A stretch of DNA of 58,229 bases, taken from positions 1 to 58,229 of the forward strand of contig NZ_BCSW01000018.1 of NCBI RefSeq assembly GCF_001571065.1. Direction: 5' to 3'. The stretch is from Dietzia cinnamea NBRC 102147 (GTDB lineage Bacteria; Actinomycetota; Actinomycetes; Mycobacteriales; Mycobacteriaceae). The position numbers and the translations under genes are program-made. The notes under the pieces were generated by a model. That model had not been told where the DNA came from, made no database searches, and saw only the letters and a program-made list of their open reading frames with translations. Every line of letters starts with the position of its first letter. Position 1 is the first letter of the stretch. Shown piece by piece: positions 1-10,220 of this stretch.

Positions 1-1
1 G

Positions 2-1228
<1,227 letters not shown>

Positions 1229-1251
1229 CTGGACTGACAAGACCGCTGCAG

Positions 1252-1290
1252 CGGGCCTTCGCCGGACGACCGGCGGGGGCCCGTTCTCGT
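1252..1290 (+). terminator. Rho-independent-like terminator after sigA
   Basis: A long hairpin starts 23 bases after the sigA stop: outer arms CGGGCC/GGCCCG, inner arms CGCCGG/CCGGCG and a four-base loop, followed by the T-rich tail TTCTCGTCT. It lies between two genes that converge on it (sigA and the helicase on the other strand). Confidence 0.75.
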
Positions 1291-1383
1291 CTGTGCGGAC
1301 CGGCTCAGGTGTGCCTTCCGTGTACACCGCCCTCTGCCATCGCGCGTCCTCCGGCGCGGCACCCGACCCCGGAGTAGGGGCGT

Positions 1384-3222
1384 TCACCAGCTGCGGAGCA
1401 GGCTGATCCGTTCCCGGATCTGCTCGGCGGAGGCCATCGGCACGGGCGGGCCACCACACGCGTTGCGCAGCTGGGTGTGGATCGCGCCGTGCGACTTGCC
1501 CAGCCGGCCTGAGTACACCGACACGAGGGTGTTGAGCTGGCGTCGCAGGTCCTTGAGTTCGGCGGCGGAGGCCACCCGGTCCGCGGCGGCCCCGGCATGG
1601 GCACCGGGCCCGGCCGCGTTCCCGGGAAGCGTCGTGCCTGCCACCGACGGGTCGGAGCCCACGACGGCGACCGCGCCGGGTCCGGAGGAAGACTCCGCGG
1701 ACGCCCGCTTGATCTGCTCCTTCTCCCGCTGCCGCAGGAGCGCCTTGACGTCGTCGGCTCCCAGCAGTCCGGGCAGGCCGATATAGTCGGCCTCCTCCTC
1801 GCTGCCGGCGAAGGTCGCGGTCCCGTAGGAGGACCCTTCGTACACGATCTGGTCGAGTTCCGCGTCGGCGCCGAGGGAGATGTAACCTCGGTCCTCCTCG
1901 TCCTCGGTGTTCTCGTCCTGCTGCTGGTTCGCCTGGGCGAGGAGCTGGTCCTCCAGCCCCTCCTCCCGGTGTGGCTTGCCCAGGACGTGGTCGCGCTGGG
2001 CCTCCATCTGCGAGGCCAGCTGCAGGAGTACAGGCACGGACGGCAGGAACACCGAGGCGGTCTCCCCCGGCCGGCGGGAGCGCACGAAACGGCCGATGGC
2101 CTGGGCGAAGTACAGGGGCGTGGAGGCGCTGGTGGCGTAGACGCCCACGCACAGCCGGGGGACGTCGACGCCCTCGGACACCATCCGCACGGCGACCATC
2201 CACTCGTCGGTCGAGTCGGAGAAGGTGCCGATCCGGCTGGAGGCCGTGGGGTCGTCGGACAGGACGAGCGTCGGCGGCGTGCCCGTGATCTCGGTGAGCA
2301 GCGCCGCGTAGTCGCGCGCGCGTTCCTGGTCGGTCGCGATCACCAGGCCGCCGGCGTCGGGCACCCCGCCCGCACGGATCTGCCGCAGGCGCGTGTGGGC
2401 GGCCTGCAGGACGGCCGGCATCCAGTCGCCGTGGGGGTCCAGCGCGACGCGCCAGGCGCGGGACATCTGGTCGGCGCTCAGGGGCTCGCCGAGGCGGGCC
2501 GAGAACTCCTCCCCGGCGTTGCTCCGCCAGCGGGCCTCGCCCGAGTAGGCGAGGAAGACGACCGGCCGGACGACGCCGTCGGCCAGGGCGTCGGCGTAGC
2601 CGTACGAGTGGTCGGCCTTGGAGCGCTGGTGCCCCTGCCCGTCGGGTTCGTAGGTGACGAACGGGATCGGGCTGTCGTCGGAACGGAAGGGGGTACCCGT
2701 CAGCGACAGGCGCCGCTCGGCGTCCTCGAACGCCTCGCGGATCGCGTCACCCCAGCTCTTCGCGTCGCCGCCGTGGTGGATCTCGTCGAGGATCACCAGT
2801 GTCCGCCTCGAGGCGGTGCGTTCGCGGTGTTTGAATGGGTGCGCGGCCACCTGGGCGTACGTCACCACCACCCCGTGGTACTCGGGAGCCAGGGCGCCCG
2901 AGGAGTTGGAGTGCTCGGGGTCGAGCGCGATGCCGGATCGCGCGGCTGACGCAGCCCACTGGTACTTGAGGTGCTCGGTGGGGGCGACGACGGTGATGGC
3001 GTCGACTGTGCGGTCGGCGAGGAGCTCGGAGGCGACCCGCAGACCGAAGGTCGTCTTACCGGCGCCCGGCGTTGCCACGGCCAGGAAGTCCTTCGGCCGC
3101 GCCATGAGGTACTTGCGCAGAGCGGTCCGCTGCCAGGCGCGCAGCGAACCACCCCCGGCGGGGCGGGGGGCGGATTCTGCGGTCGTCTCGTCTGGGCCCG
3201 GGACCGCGCCGGGGTCACTCAC
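1384..3222 (-). CDS. DEAD/DEAH box helicase
   Basis: Superfamily 2 ATP-dependent nucleic acid helicase of 612 residues. Visible motifs: Walker A ATPGAGKTT (residues 50-58), DEIHH (146-150), LTGTP (174-178) and motif VI QAIGRFVRSRR in the second RecA domain. The C-terminal third is charged, then Ala/Gly-rich, and ends with a conserved-looking basic segment. The GTG start overlaps the end of the DUF3039 gene by 8 bp, so the two are probably translated together. Actinobacteria commonly keep this helicase and a DUF3039 gene side by side between sigA and sigB. The substrate is not known to me. Confidence 0.85.
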   Translation of the reverse strand: MSDPGAVPGPDETTAESAPRPAGGGSLRAWQRTALRKYLMARPKDFLAVATPGAGKTTFGLRVASELLADRTVDAITVVAPTEHLKYQWAASAARSGIALDPEHSNSSGALAPEYHGVVVTYAQVAAHPFKHRERTASRRTLVILDEIHHGGDAKSWGDAIREAFEDAERRLSLTGTPFRSDDSPIPFVTYEPDGQGHQRSKADHSYGYADALADGVVRPVVFLAYSGEARWRSNAGEEFSARLGEPLSADQMSRAWRVALDPHGDWMPAVLQAAHTRLRQIRAGGVPDAGGLVIATDQERARDYAALLTEITGTPPTLVLSDDPTASSRIGTFSDSTDEWMVAVRMVSEGVDVPRLCVGVYATSASTPLYFAQAIGRFVRSRRPGETASVFLPSVPVLLQLASQMEAQRDHVLGKPHREEGLEDQLLAQANQQQDENTEDEEDRGYISLGADAELDQIVYEGSSYGTATFAGSEEEADYIGLPGLLGADDVKALLRQREKEQIKRASAESSSGPGAVAVVGSDPSVAGTTLPGNAAGPGAHAGAAADRVASAAELKDLRRQLNTLVSVYSGRLGKSHGAIHTQLRNACGGPPVPMASAEQIRERISLLRSW

Positions 3223-3460
3223 CAGGCTTCAGAGTCTCGTAGACGCGCTTGCACTCCGGGCACACCGGCGAGCCGGGCTTGGCGGAGCGGGTGACCGGGA
3301 AGACCTCACCACACAGGGCGATCACATAGGTGCCCATGACCGCGCTCTCCGCGATCTTGCTCTTGTCCACGTAGTGGAAGAACTTGGGCGCGTCGTCCTG
3401 CGTCTCCTCGGTCGTGGTGACCTCGGGGCGCTCGAGTGTCTTGGTCCGGGTGGTGCTCAC
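3215..3460 (-). CDS. DUF3039 family protein
   Basis: Small conserved actinobacterial protein of 81 residues, first gene of a pair with the helicase. It has a polar N-terminus and then a compact core containing PKFFHYV and two cysteine motifs, ALCGEVFPV and PVCPECKRVYETL, which look like a metal-binding ribbon (one Cys, then CxxC). The GTG start at 3460 (VSTTRTKTLERPE) fits related N-termini; a GTG some 24 bases upstream is possible because the purine-rich stretch sits very close to 3460. The function is unknown. It reads divergently from the DUF3099 gene. Confidence 0.8.
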   Translation of the reverse strand: MSTTRTKTLERPEVTTTEETQDDAPKFFHYVDKSKIAESAVMGTYVIALCGEVFPVTRSAKPGSPVCPECKRVYETLKPGE

Positions 3461-3518
3461 CCCCTCATGATGCCGCACCCGGGCGTCGCCGCGCCAACGC
3501 CGGAGTACCTTGGGCCCC

Positions 3519-4103
3519 ATGGCACCCGACTTCCGCCGTCATCGATCCGGCGAACGGGACGACACCTCGAGCCCCGTGCTCATCACGGGCGCGCGTGAGT
3601 CCTACAGGGACGAGCTCGCGGCCCGGAAGAAGCGCTACTTCGTGCTGATGAGCGTGCGGATCCCCGCGCTGCTCCTGGCCGCGGGGTCGCTCGCCCTCTG
3701 GAACAACCCGTGGATCGCGTTGGCGATCGTGGCGGGGTCCATCCCGATCCCGTGGATCGCCGTCATCGGGGCCAACGACCGACCGCCCCTGCCCAAAGGG
3801 CAGGCCCGGAAGTACACCGCCGGGAGCCTGCCCTCGAACGCCCCCTACGCGTTGCCGTCCAGCCTCACCGGCGCCGCGGGCGGCTCCGGTCCGGATGCCG
3901 ACACCGGGGGCCGCCGCGCGATCGGCCCGCCGCCGGGTGCGACCGGCCAGGACGGCGGCCCCCACGGCCGGACCGAACGTGGGCCCGATTCGACCCGGAC
4001 CGACAGCGCCCCCCACGACCGGACCGACCCCGGGCCCGACTCCCCCGGCTCCGGGTCACCCCGCAGCCACCCCACCCCCGACGAGAGCGACTCCGACCAG
4101 TGA
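3519..4103 (+). CDS. DUF3099 family membrane protein
   Basis: Predicted inner-membrane protein of 194 residues. A basic N-terminus (RKKRYFVLMSVRIP) leads into two adjacent hydrophobic helices at about residues 45-60 and 64-84, separated by WNNPW. The C-terminal half is long, hydrophilic and rich in Gly, Pro, Thr and Asp, so probably disordered. I chose ATG 3519 over the TTG nine bases upstream. It overlaps the methyltransferase gene by four bases (GTGA), so it is the first gene of a three-gene run with the methyltransferase and dtd. The role is unknown. Confidence 0.8.
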   Translation: MAPDFRRHRSGERDDTSSPVLITGARESYRDELAARKKRYFVLMSVRIPALLLAAGSLALWNNPWIALAIVAGSIPIPWIAVIGANDRPPLPKGQARKYTAGSLPSNAPYALPSSLTGAAGGSGPDADTGGRRAIGPPPGATGQDGGPHGRTERGPDSTRTDSAPHDRTDPGPDSPGSGSPRSHPTPDESDSDQ

Positions 4104-5695
4104 CGAGCCCGCCCCCTACCCTCGCCGATCTCGCGCCCGCGCTCGCGGACGCCTTCCGCCGGCACGACTACACGGTCGAGGGCCTCGAGCGCAGGCTCGG
4201 GCCGGAGGCGGTCGCGGCGCTGGGCAGGTCGGACGCCGCGACGGTGCGCCGATACGCGTGCTCGGCAGGTCCGGCCGGGCTGCTGGTGCGCCTGTTCGCG
4301 CTGGGTGATCCGCTGCCGACGTCCGCGGTGACGGACGCGCTCCCCGGCGTCGAGCCGCGCGCAGGCGTGGACGCCGGCCTGTGGGAGCCGGCCGACGGCG
4401 GTGCGGCACTGCGCGCGGTGGTCGACCTGCGCCCGGTGGACACCGGCCACGGGACGCGGTGGGTGTTCGCGGATCCCGACGGGTCGATGGTGCGGACCGT
4501 CACCCGGCCGGACCACGTGCTGGGGGTCGGCCAGGCGACGCTCTCGCTGCTGCGGGTCACGCCCACCTCGCCGACCGGGTCGGTTCTGGACGTGGGCACC
4601 GGGTGCGGCATCCAGATGGTCCACGCGTTGGACACCGCCGGATCCGCCACCGGGACCGACATCACCCCGCGGTGCCTCGAACTGGCCGCCGCGACGCTGG
4701 CGATCAACGACCTGCGGGCCGAGCTACTGCGGGGCTCGTGGTTCGAGCCGGTGGCGGGCCGTCGATTCGACCGGATCGTCGCCAATCCCCCGTTCGTGGT
4801 GGGGCCGCCGGAGACCGGGCATTCGTACCGCGAGTCGGGCCTGGCGCTCGATGGTGCGAGTCGGACGGTGGTGTCCGGCGCCGCCGACCATCTGGCGGAC
4901 GGCGGGACGGCCGTCATGTTGGCGTCCTGGGTGGAGCGCGAGGACACCGATTGGCGGAGCCGGGTGGCGTCGTGGGTGCCGTCCGAGGGCGTGGACGCCT
5001 GGATCCTCCGCCGGGACGTCTCCGAGCCGGGACTGTATGTGTGGACGTGGCTCACGGACGAGGGCATGGATCCGCGGGACGAGTCCACGTGGCGGGCGAC
5101 GGACCGCTGGCTGGACCACTTCGAGGCCGAGGACGTCGCCGGGGTCGGGTTCGGCTACGTGTATCTCCGCCGCGTCGAGGGACCGTCGTCGGTGTTGTGC
5201 GAGGACCTCACCCATCCGTTCGGCGAAGGCCTCGGGGACGAGGCGGAGGCGTATTTCGCGCGCACCGCGTGGCTGCGCGCGGCCGCCGGGCGCCACGGCG
5301 GGCAGGACCGCGCACTGGACGCGACCGTGTTCACGGTCTCGCCCGACGTCCACCTGCACGTCTCGGAATCCCTCGCACCGACCGACCCGGAGGGGGCGGG
5401 CGCGCCGGGCGCGTCGACCGTGGTGGTGGAGCGCGTGACCGGCGCCCGCTGGCGCCACGAGATCGACCCTCTCACCGCGGCGGTGCTGAAGGGCGCCCGG
5501 ACAGGCGCGCTTCCGTTGGAGGACCTGGTGGTGCTCGCCGCGGCCGGCGCCGGTGAGGATCCGGACGAGCTGGCCGCACCCGTCCGACGGGTGATCGCGG
5601 ACCTGTTCGTGCACGGGTTCGTGGTGCCGGTCGGTGTGCCGGGCCTCCTGCCGCCGGGGGCCGTCGCCGCCGCGCCCGGGGGGCCGCGCGGGTGA
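4100..5695 (+). CDS. Class I SAM-dependent methyltransferase with NPPF motif
   Basis: A 531-residue methyltransferase. The central Rossmann core has the SAM-binding [11 protein letters not shown] loop and the catalytic-type motif IVANPPF, which in related enzymes methylates an amide or exocyclic nitrogen (protein Gln, rRNA or DNA adenine). The N-terminal ~150 residues form a winged-helix-like region, and a C-terminal ~200-residue extension has no motif I recognise. The GTG start overlaps the DUF3099 stop by four bases, and the end overlaps the dtd start by four bases. The family is conserved in actinobacteria, but the substrate is not known to me. Confidence 0.82.
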   Translation: MTSPPPTLADLAPALADAFRRHDYTVEGLERRLGPEAVAALGRSDAATVRRYACSAGPAGLLVRLFALGDPLPTSAVTDALPGVEPRAGVDAGLWEPADGGAALRAVVDLRPVDTGHGTRWVFADPDGSMVRTVTRPDHVLGVGQATLSLLRVTPTSPTGSVLDVGTGCGIQMVHALDTAGSATGTDITPRCLELAAATLAINDLRAELLRGSWFEPVAGRRFDRIVANPPFVVGPPETGHSYRESGLALDGASRTVVSGAADHLADGGTAVMLASWVEREDTDWRSRVASWVPSEGVDAWILRRDVSEPGLYVWTWLTDEGMDPRDESTWRATDRWLDHFEAEDVAGVGFGYVYLRRVEGPSSVLCEDLTHPFGEGLGDEAEAYFARTAWLRAAAGRHGGQDRALDATVFTVSPDVHLHVSESLAPTDPEGAGAPGASTVVVERVTGARWRHEIDPLTAAVLKGARTGALPLEDLVVLAAAGAGEDPDELAAPVRRVIADLFVHGFVVPVGVPGLLPPGAVAAAPGGPRG

Positions 5696-6129
5696 GGGCG
5701 GTCATCTCGCGCGTCACCGAGGCGTCGGTGACCGTCGACGGAGAGCTCGTCGGGTCATTGTCGGCGCCCGGCCTCCTGGTATTGCTGGGGGTCTCGAACG
5801 ACGACGACGAGGCGGACGTCGCGACGATGGTCCGCAAGATCTCGGAACTCCGGATCCTGCGGGAGGAGCGCAGCGTCGCGGAGGTGGGCGCCCCGGTGTT
5901 GGTCGTCAGTCAGTTCACGCTGATGGGCTCGACCGCCAAGGGCAGGCGACCGTCGTGGGCGAGGGCGGCTCCCGGGGACAGGGCCGAGCCCGTGGTCCGG
6001 GCGGTGGTGGCCGGTCTGCGTGAGCGGGGACTCGAGGTGTCCACGGGCGTGTTCGGCGCGATGATGCAGGTCCACTCCGTCAACGACGGCCCGTTCACGG
6101 TGTTGGTGGAGACGCCGGGCTCGGCCTGA
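5692..6129 (+). CDS. dtd: D-aminoacyl-tRNA deacylase
   Basis: Hydrolyses D-amino acids (and misacylated Gly) from tRNA, protecting translation. The 145-residue length is typical. The two active-site signatures are present: SQFTLMG at residues 73-79 and the cross-subunit Gly-Pro motif as NDGPFT at 131-136 (usually NxGPVT, so Val is replaced by Phe). The GTG start is inside a GTGA overlap with the methyltransferase gene, which gives translational coupling. It is the last gene of that run; 183 bases then lead to sigB. Confidence 0.92.
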   Translation: MRAVISRVTEASVTVDGELVGSLSAPGLLVLLGVSNDDDEADVATMVRKISELRILREERSVAEVGAPVLVVSQFTLMGSTAKGRRPSWARAAPGDRAEPVVRAVVAGLRERGLEVSTGVFGAMMQVHSVNDGPFTVLVETPGSA

Positions 6130-6172
6130 GCCGCCGACGCGGCAGGGTGACGGCCTTTACGGCACGGTCCGT

Positions 6173-6189
6173 GACCGAAATCATCGGTC
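6173..6189. promoter_or_regulatory. Perfect 6-5-6 inverted repeat upstream of sigB
   Basis: GACCGAAATCATCGGTC is a perfect inverted repeat (arms GACCGA/TCGGTC, spacer AATCA) ending two bases before the -35-like element of the proposed sigB promoter. The position would suit an activator or repressor site. No known regulator motif was matched. Confidence 0.45.
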
Positions 6190-6190
6190 G

Positions 6191-6217
6191 GGGAACATTG
6201 CCGGCACCCCCGTCGTT
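6191..6217 (+). promoter_or_regulatory. ECF-type (SigE/SigH-like) promoter candidate for sigB
   Basis: GGGAACA at 6191-6197 is followed by GTT at 6215-6217 (CGTTG context), about 18 bases after the GGAAC core. This fits the GGAAC...GTT pattern of mycobacterial SigE/SigH promoters, which are known to drive sigB in M. tuberculosis. It lies about 95 bases upstream of the sigB ATG. Confidence 0.6.
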
Positions 6218-6312
6218 GTAGGTGTACGTGACCGTGACCCGGGCACGCGCCTGATCCGTCCACCAGCAACCGAACGCCGGCCTCGTCACAAGGCCAGGCA
6301 GGAGGAGGAGAC

Positions 6313-7281
6313 ATGACGTCAGCCATCACCCGATCGGACCGTCGGACGGAGGCGGATCCGGAAGGCCAGAGCCCGAGCGCTGACCTGGTCCGTGTCTACC
6401 TCAACGGGATCGGCAAGACGGCTCTGTTGAACGCCGAGGACGAGGTGGAGCTGTCCAAGCGGATCGAGGCCGGTCTCTATGCCAAGCACCTGTTGGAGAC
6501 CAAGAAGCGTCTCGGCCCGGTGAAGAAGGCGGATCTCAAGACGATCGTCGCCGAGGGCGAGGCCGCCCGCGCCCACCTCCTCGAGGCCAACCTGCGTCTG
6601 GTGGTCTCGCTGGCCAAGCGCTACACGGGCCGGGGGATGCCGCTGCTGGATCTCATCCAGGAGGGCAACCTGGGCCTGATCCGTGCGATGGAGAAGTTCG
6701 ACTACGCCAAGGGCTTCAAGTTCTCGACCTACGCCACGTGGTGGATCCGCCAGGCCATCACGCGCGGCATGGCCGACCAGTCGCGCACGATCCGTCTCCC
6801 GGTCCACCTGGTCGAGCAGGTCAACAAGCTCGCGCGCATCAAGCGTGAGCTGCACCAGCAGCTGGGCCGCGAGGCCACACTCGAGGAACTGGCCGAGGAG
6901 TCGGGGATCCCCGCTCACAAGATCGAGGAGCTCCTCGACCACTCGCGCGACCCGGTGAGCCTGGACATGCCGGTCGGCGCGGACGAGGAGGCCCCGCTCG
7001 GCGATTTCATCGAGGACGCCGAGGCCACCAGCGCCGAGAACACGGTGGTGTCCAACGTCATGCACTCGGACGTGCGCGCCGTGCTGGCCACTCTCGAGGA
7101 GCGTGAGCAGCAGGTCATCACCCTGCGGTTCGGGCTCGACGACGGGCAGCCCCGCACCCTCGACCAGATCGGCAAGCGCTTCGGCCTGTCCCGTGAGCGC
7201 GTCCGCCAGATCGAGCGTGAGGTCATGGCCAAGCTCCGTGAGGGCCGTCGCGCCGACAAGCTGCGGTCCTACGCGGTCTGA
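6313..7281 (+). CDS. sigB: Principal-like sigma factor SigB
   Basis: Group 2 sigma-70 factor of 322 residues that redirects transcription under stress and in stationary phase. It shares region 1.2 ([20 protein letters not shown]), region 2 ([20 protein letters not shown]) and region 4.2 ([18 protein letters not shown]) with the SigA gene 5 kb upstream, but lacks SigA's repeat-rich acidic N-terminus. A strong ribosome-binding site (AGGAGGAG, about 5 bases from the ATG) supports the start. The upstream ECF-type promoter and inverted repeat suggest control by an extracytoplasmic sigma factor. A perfect hairpin follows the stop. Confidence 0.96.
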   Translation: MTSAITRSDRRTEADPEGQSPSADLVRVYLNGIGKTALLNAEDEVELSKRIEAGLYAKHLLETKKRLGPVKKADLKTIVAEGEAARAHLLEANLRLVVSLAKRYTGRGMPLLDLIQEGNLGLIRAMEKFDYAKGFKFSTYATWWIRQAITRGMADQSRTIRLPVHLVEQVNKLARIKRELHQQLGREATLEELAEESGIPAHKIEELLDHSRDPVSLDMPVGADEEAPLGDFIEDAEATSAENTVVSNVMHSDVRAVLATLEEREQQVITLRFGLDDGQPRTLDQIGKRFGLSRERVRQIEREVMAKLREGRRADKLRSYAV

Positions 7282-7306
7282 TCCTCCCCGACCCCGGTCA
7301 CACTCC

Positions 7307-7337
7307 GGCGGCCCCGCCCACGAAGGGCGGGGCCGCC
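7307..7337. terminator. Bidirectional-type hairpin between sigB and the acetyltransferase gene
   Basis: A perfect 13-bp stem (GGCGGCCCCGCCC and its complement) with the five-base loop ACGAA lies 25 bases after the sigB stop, between two converging genes. On the plus strand it is followed by GCTCGTCT. No long T-run is present on either side, as is usual in high-GC actinobacteria. Confidence 0.75.
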
Positions 7338-7405
7338 GCTCGTCTGTGCCGGTGCCCGCGTGGTCGTCGCCGCGGCCACCGGGCACCGGGCACCGGGCAC
7401 CGGCG

Positions 7406-10174
7406 TCAGCGGAGCCTGCGGGGCCCCTCGTTCCCGCTGAAGCGGGGCGGCGGACCGAGCCGCACAGTGGCGTAGAGCACGGAGAGCCCGTCGGGTGCGG
7501 CCAGTCCGGGGTCGATCGCCAGGCGGCGCAGTTCGGGGACGTCCTCCACCAGACATGACACCCGCCCCATGAGTTCCACAAGTGCGTCGCGGTCGACCGG
7601 CGCGTCCCCCGCGTAGCCGTCGAGGATCGGCGCCGCCCGCGGTCTGCCGAGGAGCGCCGACGCCTCGGAGGGGGAGATGGGCAGTGTGCTGAACGCCCGG
7701 TCGGCGAGCAGGTCGGAGAGCATCCCGGACAGTCCGAACGAGATCAACGAGCCGAAGATCGGGTGGTCCGCGACGCGGATGGTCACCGCGACGCCCTTCG
7801 TGGCCATCTTCTGCACGTGCAGCGACCGCGACCCGGTCGTGGACTGGAGCAACGCGAAGGCGTGCCGCACCGCCGCGGAGTCGGCGAGGTCGAGGCGGAC
7901 CCCCGACTGGTCGCTGCGGGTGCGCCACCGGTCACTCATCGCCTTGACCGCTACCGGGTAGCCCAGCTCGTCGGCCGCCATCACGGCCTGATCGACGTCG
8001 GTGACGACGCGGTAGTCGACGATGTCGATCCCGTAGCACTCGAGCAGGGCCCGGACCTGGCCCTGCGTGAGCTCGAACGACTCGGTCCCGGCGTGGAGCT
8101 GGGACAGCGAGTCCACGAGCTCGCGGGCCCGAGCGCGGTCGATATCGGAGTATTCGGCGGGCTCCTCGGCCGGCCGGTCGAGCCACTCGGCGTACCGCCG
8201 GGCCCGCACGAGCGCCGACACCGCGCGTTCCGGGTAGGGGTAGGACGGGATCGAACCGCGGGCCGCCACGCCCGACTCGTCCGTCACGGTCAACCCCTCG
8301 GGCAGGCCCTCGCCGGCGAGGAACGTACTCACCACCGGCTTGGCGCTCTCCGCCGCCGCCGCGCGGATCGCCTCGGCATAAGAGTCCGGATCCGTGGCGA
8401 CCGGCGGGACGAACACCGTGAGAACCGAGTCGACCTCGTCTCGCGCGAGCGCGTCCGCGATGGCCTCGCGGAACTGTTCGGGCGACGCCCCGGCACCCAG
8501 GTCCACGGCGTGGGAGACGGTGAACCCCTGCTGGCGGGCGGAGTCCGCGCCGAGCCTGCCGACGGCCGAGGAGTTGCCCACGATCCCCAGGCGACCGCCG
8601 GTGGGCAGCGGTTGGTAGGCGAGCAGGGTGGCGGTGTCGAACATGTCGGTGATGGAGTCCACCTGGATGAGGCCGGAGTCGCGGAACAGTCCCCCGATCG
8701 CGTTCGCGGTAAGCCCCTCCACGCCGGACTCCAGGTCGTCCACGGCCCGCCGCACGACCACGACCGGCTTGTTGCGGGCCACGCGCCGCGCGATCCGCGA
8801 GAACTTGCGGGCGTTACCGAAGCTTTCAAGGTAGAGCAGGACCACCTCGGTCGAGGTGTCCGTGTCCCAGTACTGCAGCAGGTCGTTACCGGACACGTCC
8901 GCGCGGTTGCCGGCGGAGACGAACGTCGACAGCCCGAGCCCGCGCCGCGCCGCGGCGGCGAGGATCGCGATGCCGAGCGCACCGGACTGGCAGAAGAATC
9001 CGGCCCGGCCCGGGCCGGGGACGACCTCGGCCAGCGTGGCGTTGAGCTTGACGTCGGCGGAGGTGTTGATCACACCGAGCGCGTTGGGGCCGACGACGCG
9101 CATCCCGTGCGCCCTGGCCTCGCTGACCAGTCGTCGCTCCGAGACGACTCCCGCGCTCCCCACGTCGGAGAACCCGGCGGAGATGACGACGAGCGTCGAC
9201 ACCTCCTTGGACAGGCAGTCGTCGAGGACCTCCGACATCGAGGCGGCGGGCACGGCGACGACGGCGAGGTCGACAGGATCCGGGATGTGCCGGACGCTCG
9301 CGTACGCGCGGACCGACTGCACCGAGGTGGCGTCCGAGTTGACGGGGTAGACGGGGCCGGCGAACCCGTTGCCGATGAGGTTGCGCATGACGGTGTGGCC
9401 GATCTTGCCCACCTGGTCGGACGCGCCGATCACGGCGACCGATCCCGGGTTCAGCACCCGCGCCAGGCTCCGGGCCTCCGCCGCGGCCTCCCGCGAGTTC
9501 CGGACGTTCGTCAGCGCCTCGGTGGGATCGATGGCGAACTCGAGGTGCAGCGTGGAGCCGTCGAAGGACCGTGAGATCTCGTACCCGGCTCGGCGGAACA
9601 CCTGGATCATCGACCGGTTCTCGGAGAGGACCTCAGCCTCGAAGTGGTCGATCCCGCACTCGGCCGCCGCGCCGGCCAGGTGCTCGAGGAAGATCGAGCC
9701 CAGCCCCCGGCCCTGGTGCTGATCGGAGATCGTGAAGGCGACCTCCGCGAACGTGGAGTCCGGCAGCCGTTCGTAGATCGCCATCCCGATGATCTCCGCG
9801 CCCAACTCGGCGACGAACGCCATCCGGTCGCGGTAGTCGACGTGGGTCATCCGCCGTAGTTCCCGATCGCTCAGGACGTCCCGGGATCCGAAATAGCGCA
9901 GGTAACGGGTGCGTTCGGACAGGCTGGTGTGGAAGCGGGCGATCTTCTCGGCGTCGTTGGGCAGGATCGGGCGGATCCGCACCGCCCGGCCGTCCGAGCC
10001 GAGGACGTCCGCGGCCCACTCGTGCGGGTAGCCCTCGGGGTACTCGTCGACCGAGGTGTCGGTCGAGGCGTGCTCGGGCGGATCGACCGCGGGGGGCGGA
10101 TCGCCCGGACGCCCGCCGGGTTCCGGGGTCTCGGTTGCGGTGGGGCCGGTCGCGGGGTCGCCGGGGTGCGCCAT
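7406..10174 (-). CDS. GNAT acetyltransferase fused to acyl-CoA-synthetase (NDP-forming)-like domains; Pat-type protein acetyltransferase
   Basis: A 922-residue fusion. After a Pro/Asp-rich tail, residues ~65-215 form a GNAT domain with acetyl-CoA loop QHQGRGLG (152-159). Residues ~240-370 form a CoA-binding Rossmann domain (VAVIGASDQVGKIG), followed by succinyl-CoA-ligase-like flavodoxin domains and a C-terminal ATP-grasp-like domain. The usual catalytic-His segment of the NDP-forming synthetase (SHTGALAG type) is replaced by EGLTANAIGG at 486-495, and the ATP-grasp GGxxxE is replaced by SGMLSD, so this half is probably a ligand sensor. This is the Pat (PatA-like) family that acetylates lysines of acyl-CoA synthetases. 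ATG 10174 has a GGAGG site 5 bases upstream. It lies 46 bases downstream of acuC. Confidence 0.85.
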   Translation of the reverse strand: MAHPGDPATGPTATETPEPGGRPGDPPPAVDPPEHASTDTSVDEYPEGYPHEWAADVLGSDGRAVRIRPILPNDAEKIARFHTSLSERTRYLRYFGSRDVLSDRELRRMTHVDYRDRMAFVAELGAEIIGMAIYERLPDSTFAEVAFTISDQHQGRGLGSIFLEHLAGAAAECGIDHFEAEVLSENRSMIQVFRRAGYEISRSFDGSTLHLEFAIDPTEALTNVRNSREAAAEARSLARVLNPGSVAVIGASDQVGKIGHTVMRNLIGNGFAGPVYPVNSDATSVQSVRAYASVRHIPDPVDLAVVAVPAASMSEVLDDCLSKEVSTLVVISAGFSDVGSAGVVSERRLVSEARAHGMRVVGPNALGVINTSADVKLNATLAEVVPGPGRAGFFCQSGALGIAILAAAARRGLGLSTFVSAGNRADVSGNDLLQYWDTDTSTEVVLLYLESFGNARKFSRIARRVARNKPVVVVRRAVDDLESGVEGLTANAIGGLFRDSGLIQVDSITDMFDTATLLAYQPLPTGGRLGIVGNSSAVGRLGADSARQQGFTVSHAVDLGAGASPEQFREAIADALARDEVDSVLTVFVPPVATDPDSYAEAIRAAAAESAKPVVSTFLAGEGLPEGLTVTDESGVAARGSIPSYPYPERAVSALVRARRYAEWLDRPAEEPAEYSDIDRARARELVDSLSQLHAGTESFELTQGQVRALLECYGIDIVDYRVVTDVDQAVMAADELGYPVAVKAMSDRWRTRSDQSGVRLDLADSAAVRHAFALLQSTTGSRSLHVQKMATKGVAVTIRVADHPIFGSLISFGLSGMLSDLLADRAFSTLPISPSEASALLGRPRAAPILDGYAGDAPVDRDALVELMGRVSCLVEDVPELRRLAIDPGLAAPDGLSVLYATVRLGPPPRFSGNEGPRRLR

Positions 10175-10220
10175 GGGGTCCTCCAATGCGAGGTCGTGCC
10201 GGACGGGGCTCGAGAAGCGG

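Noticed and set aside
7378-7404. Short repeat of CACCGGG, three to four copies, before the end of the acetyltransferase gene
   Set aside because: Simple slippage-type repeat in the 3' flank; no sign of function beyond the nearby hairpin.
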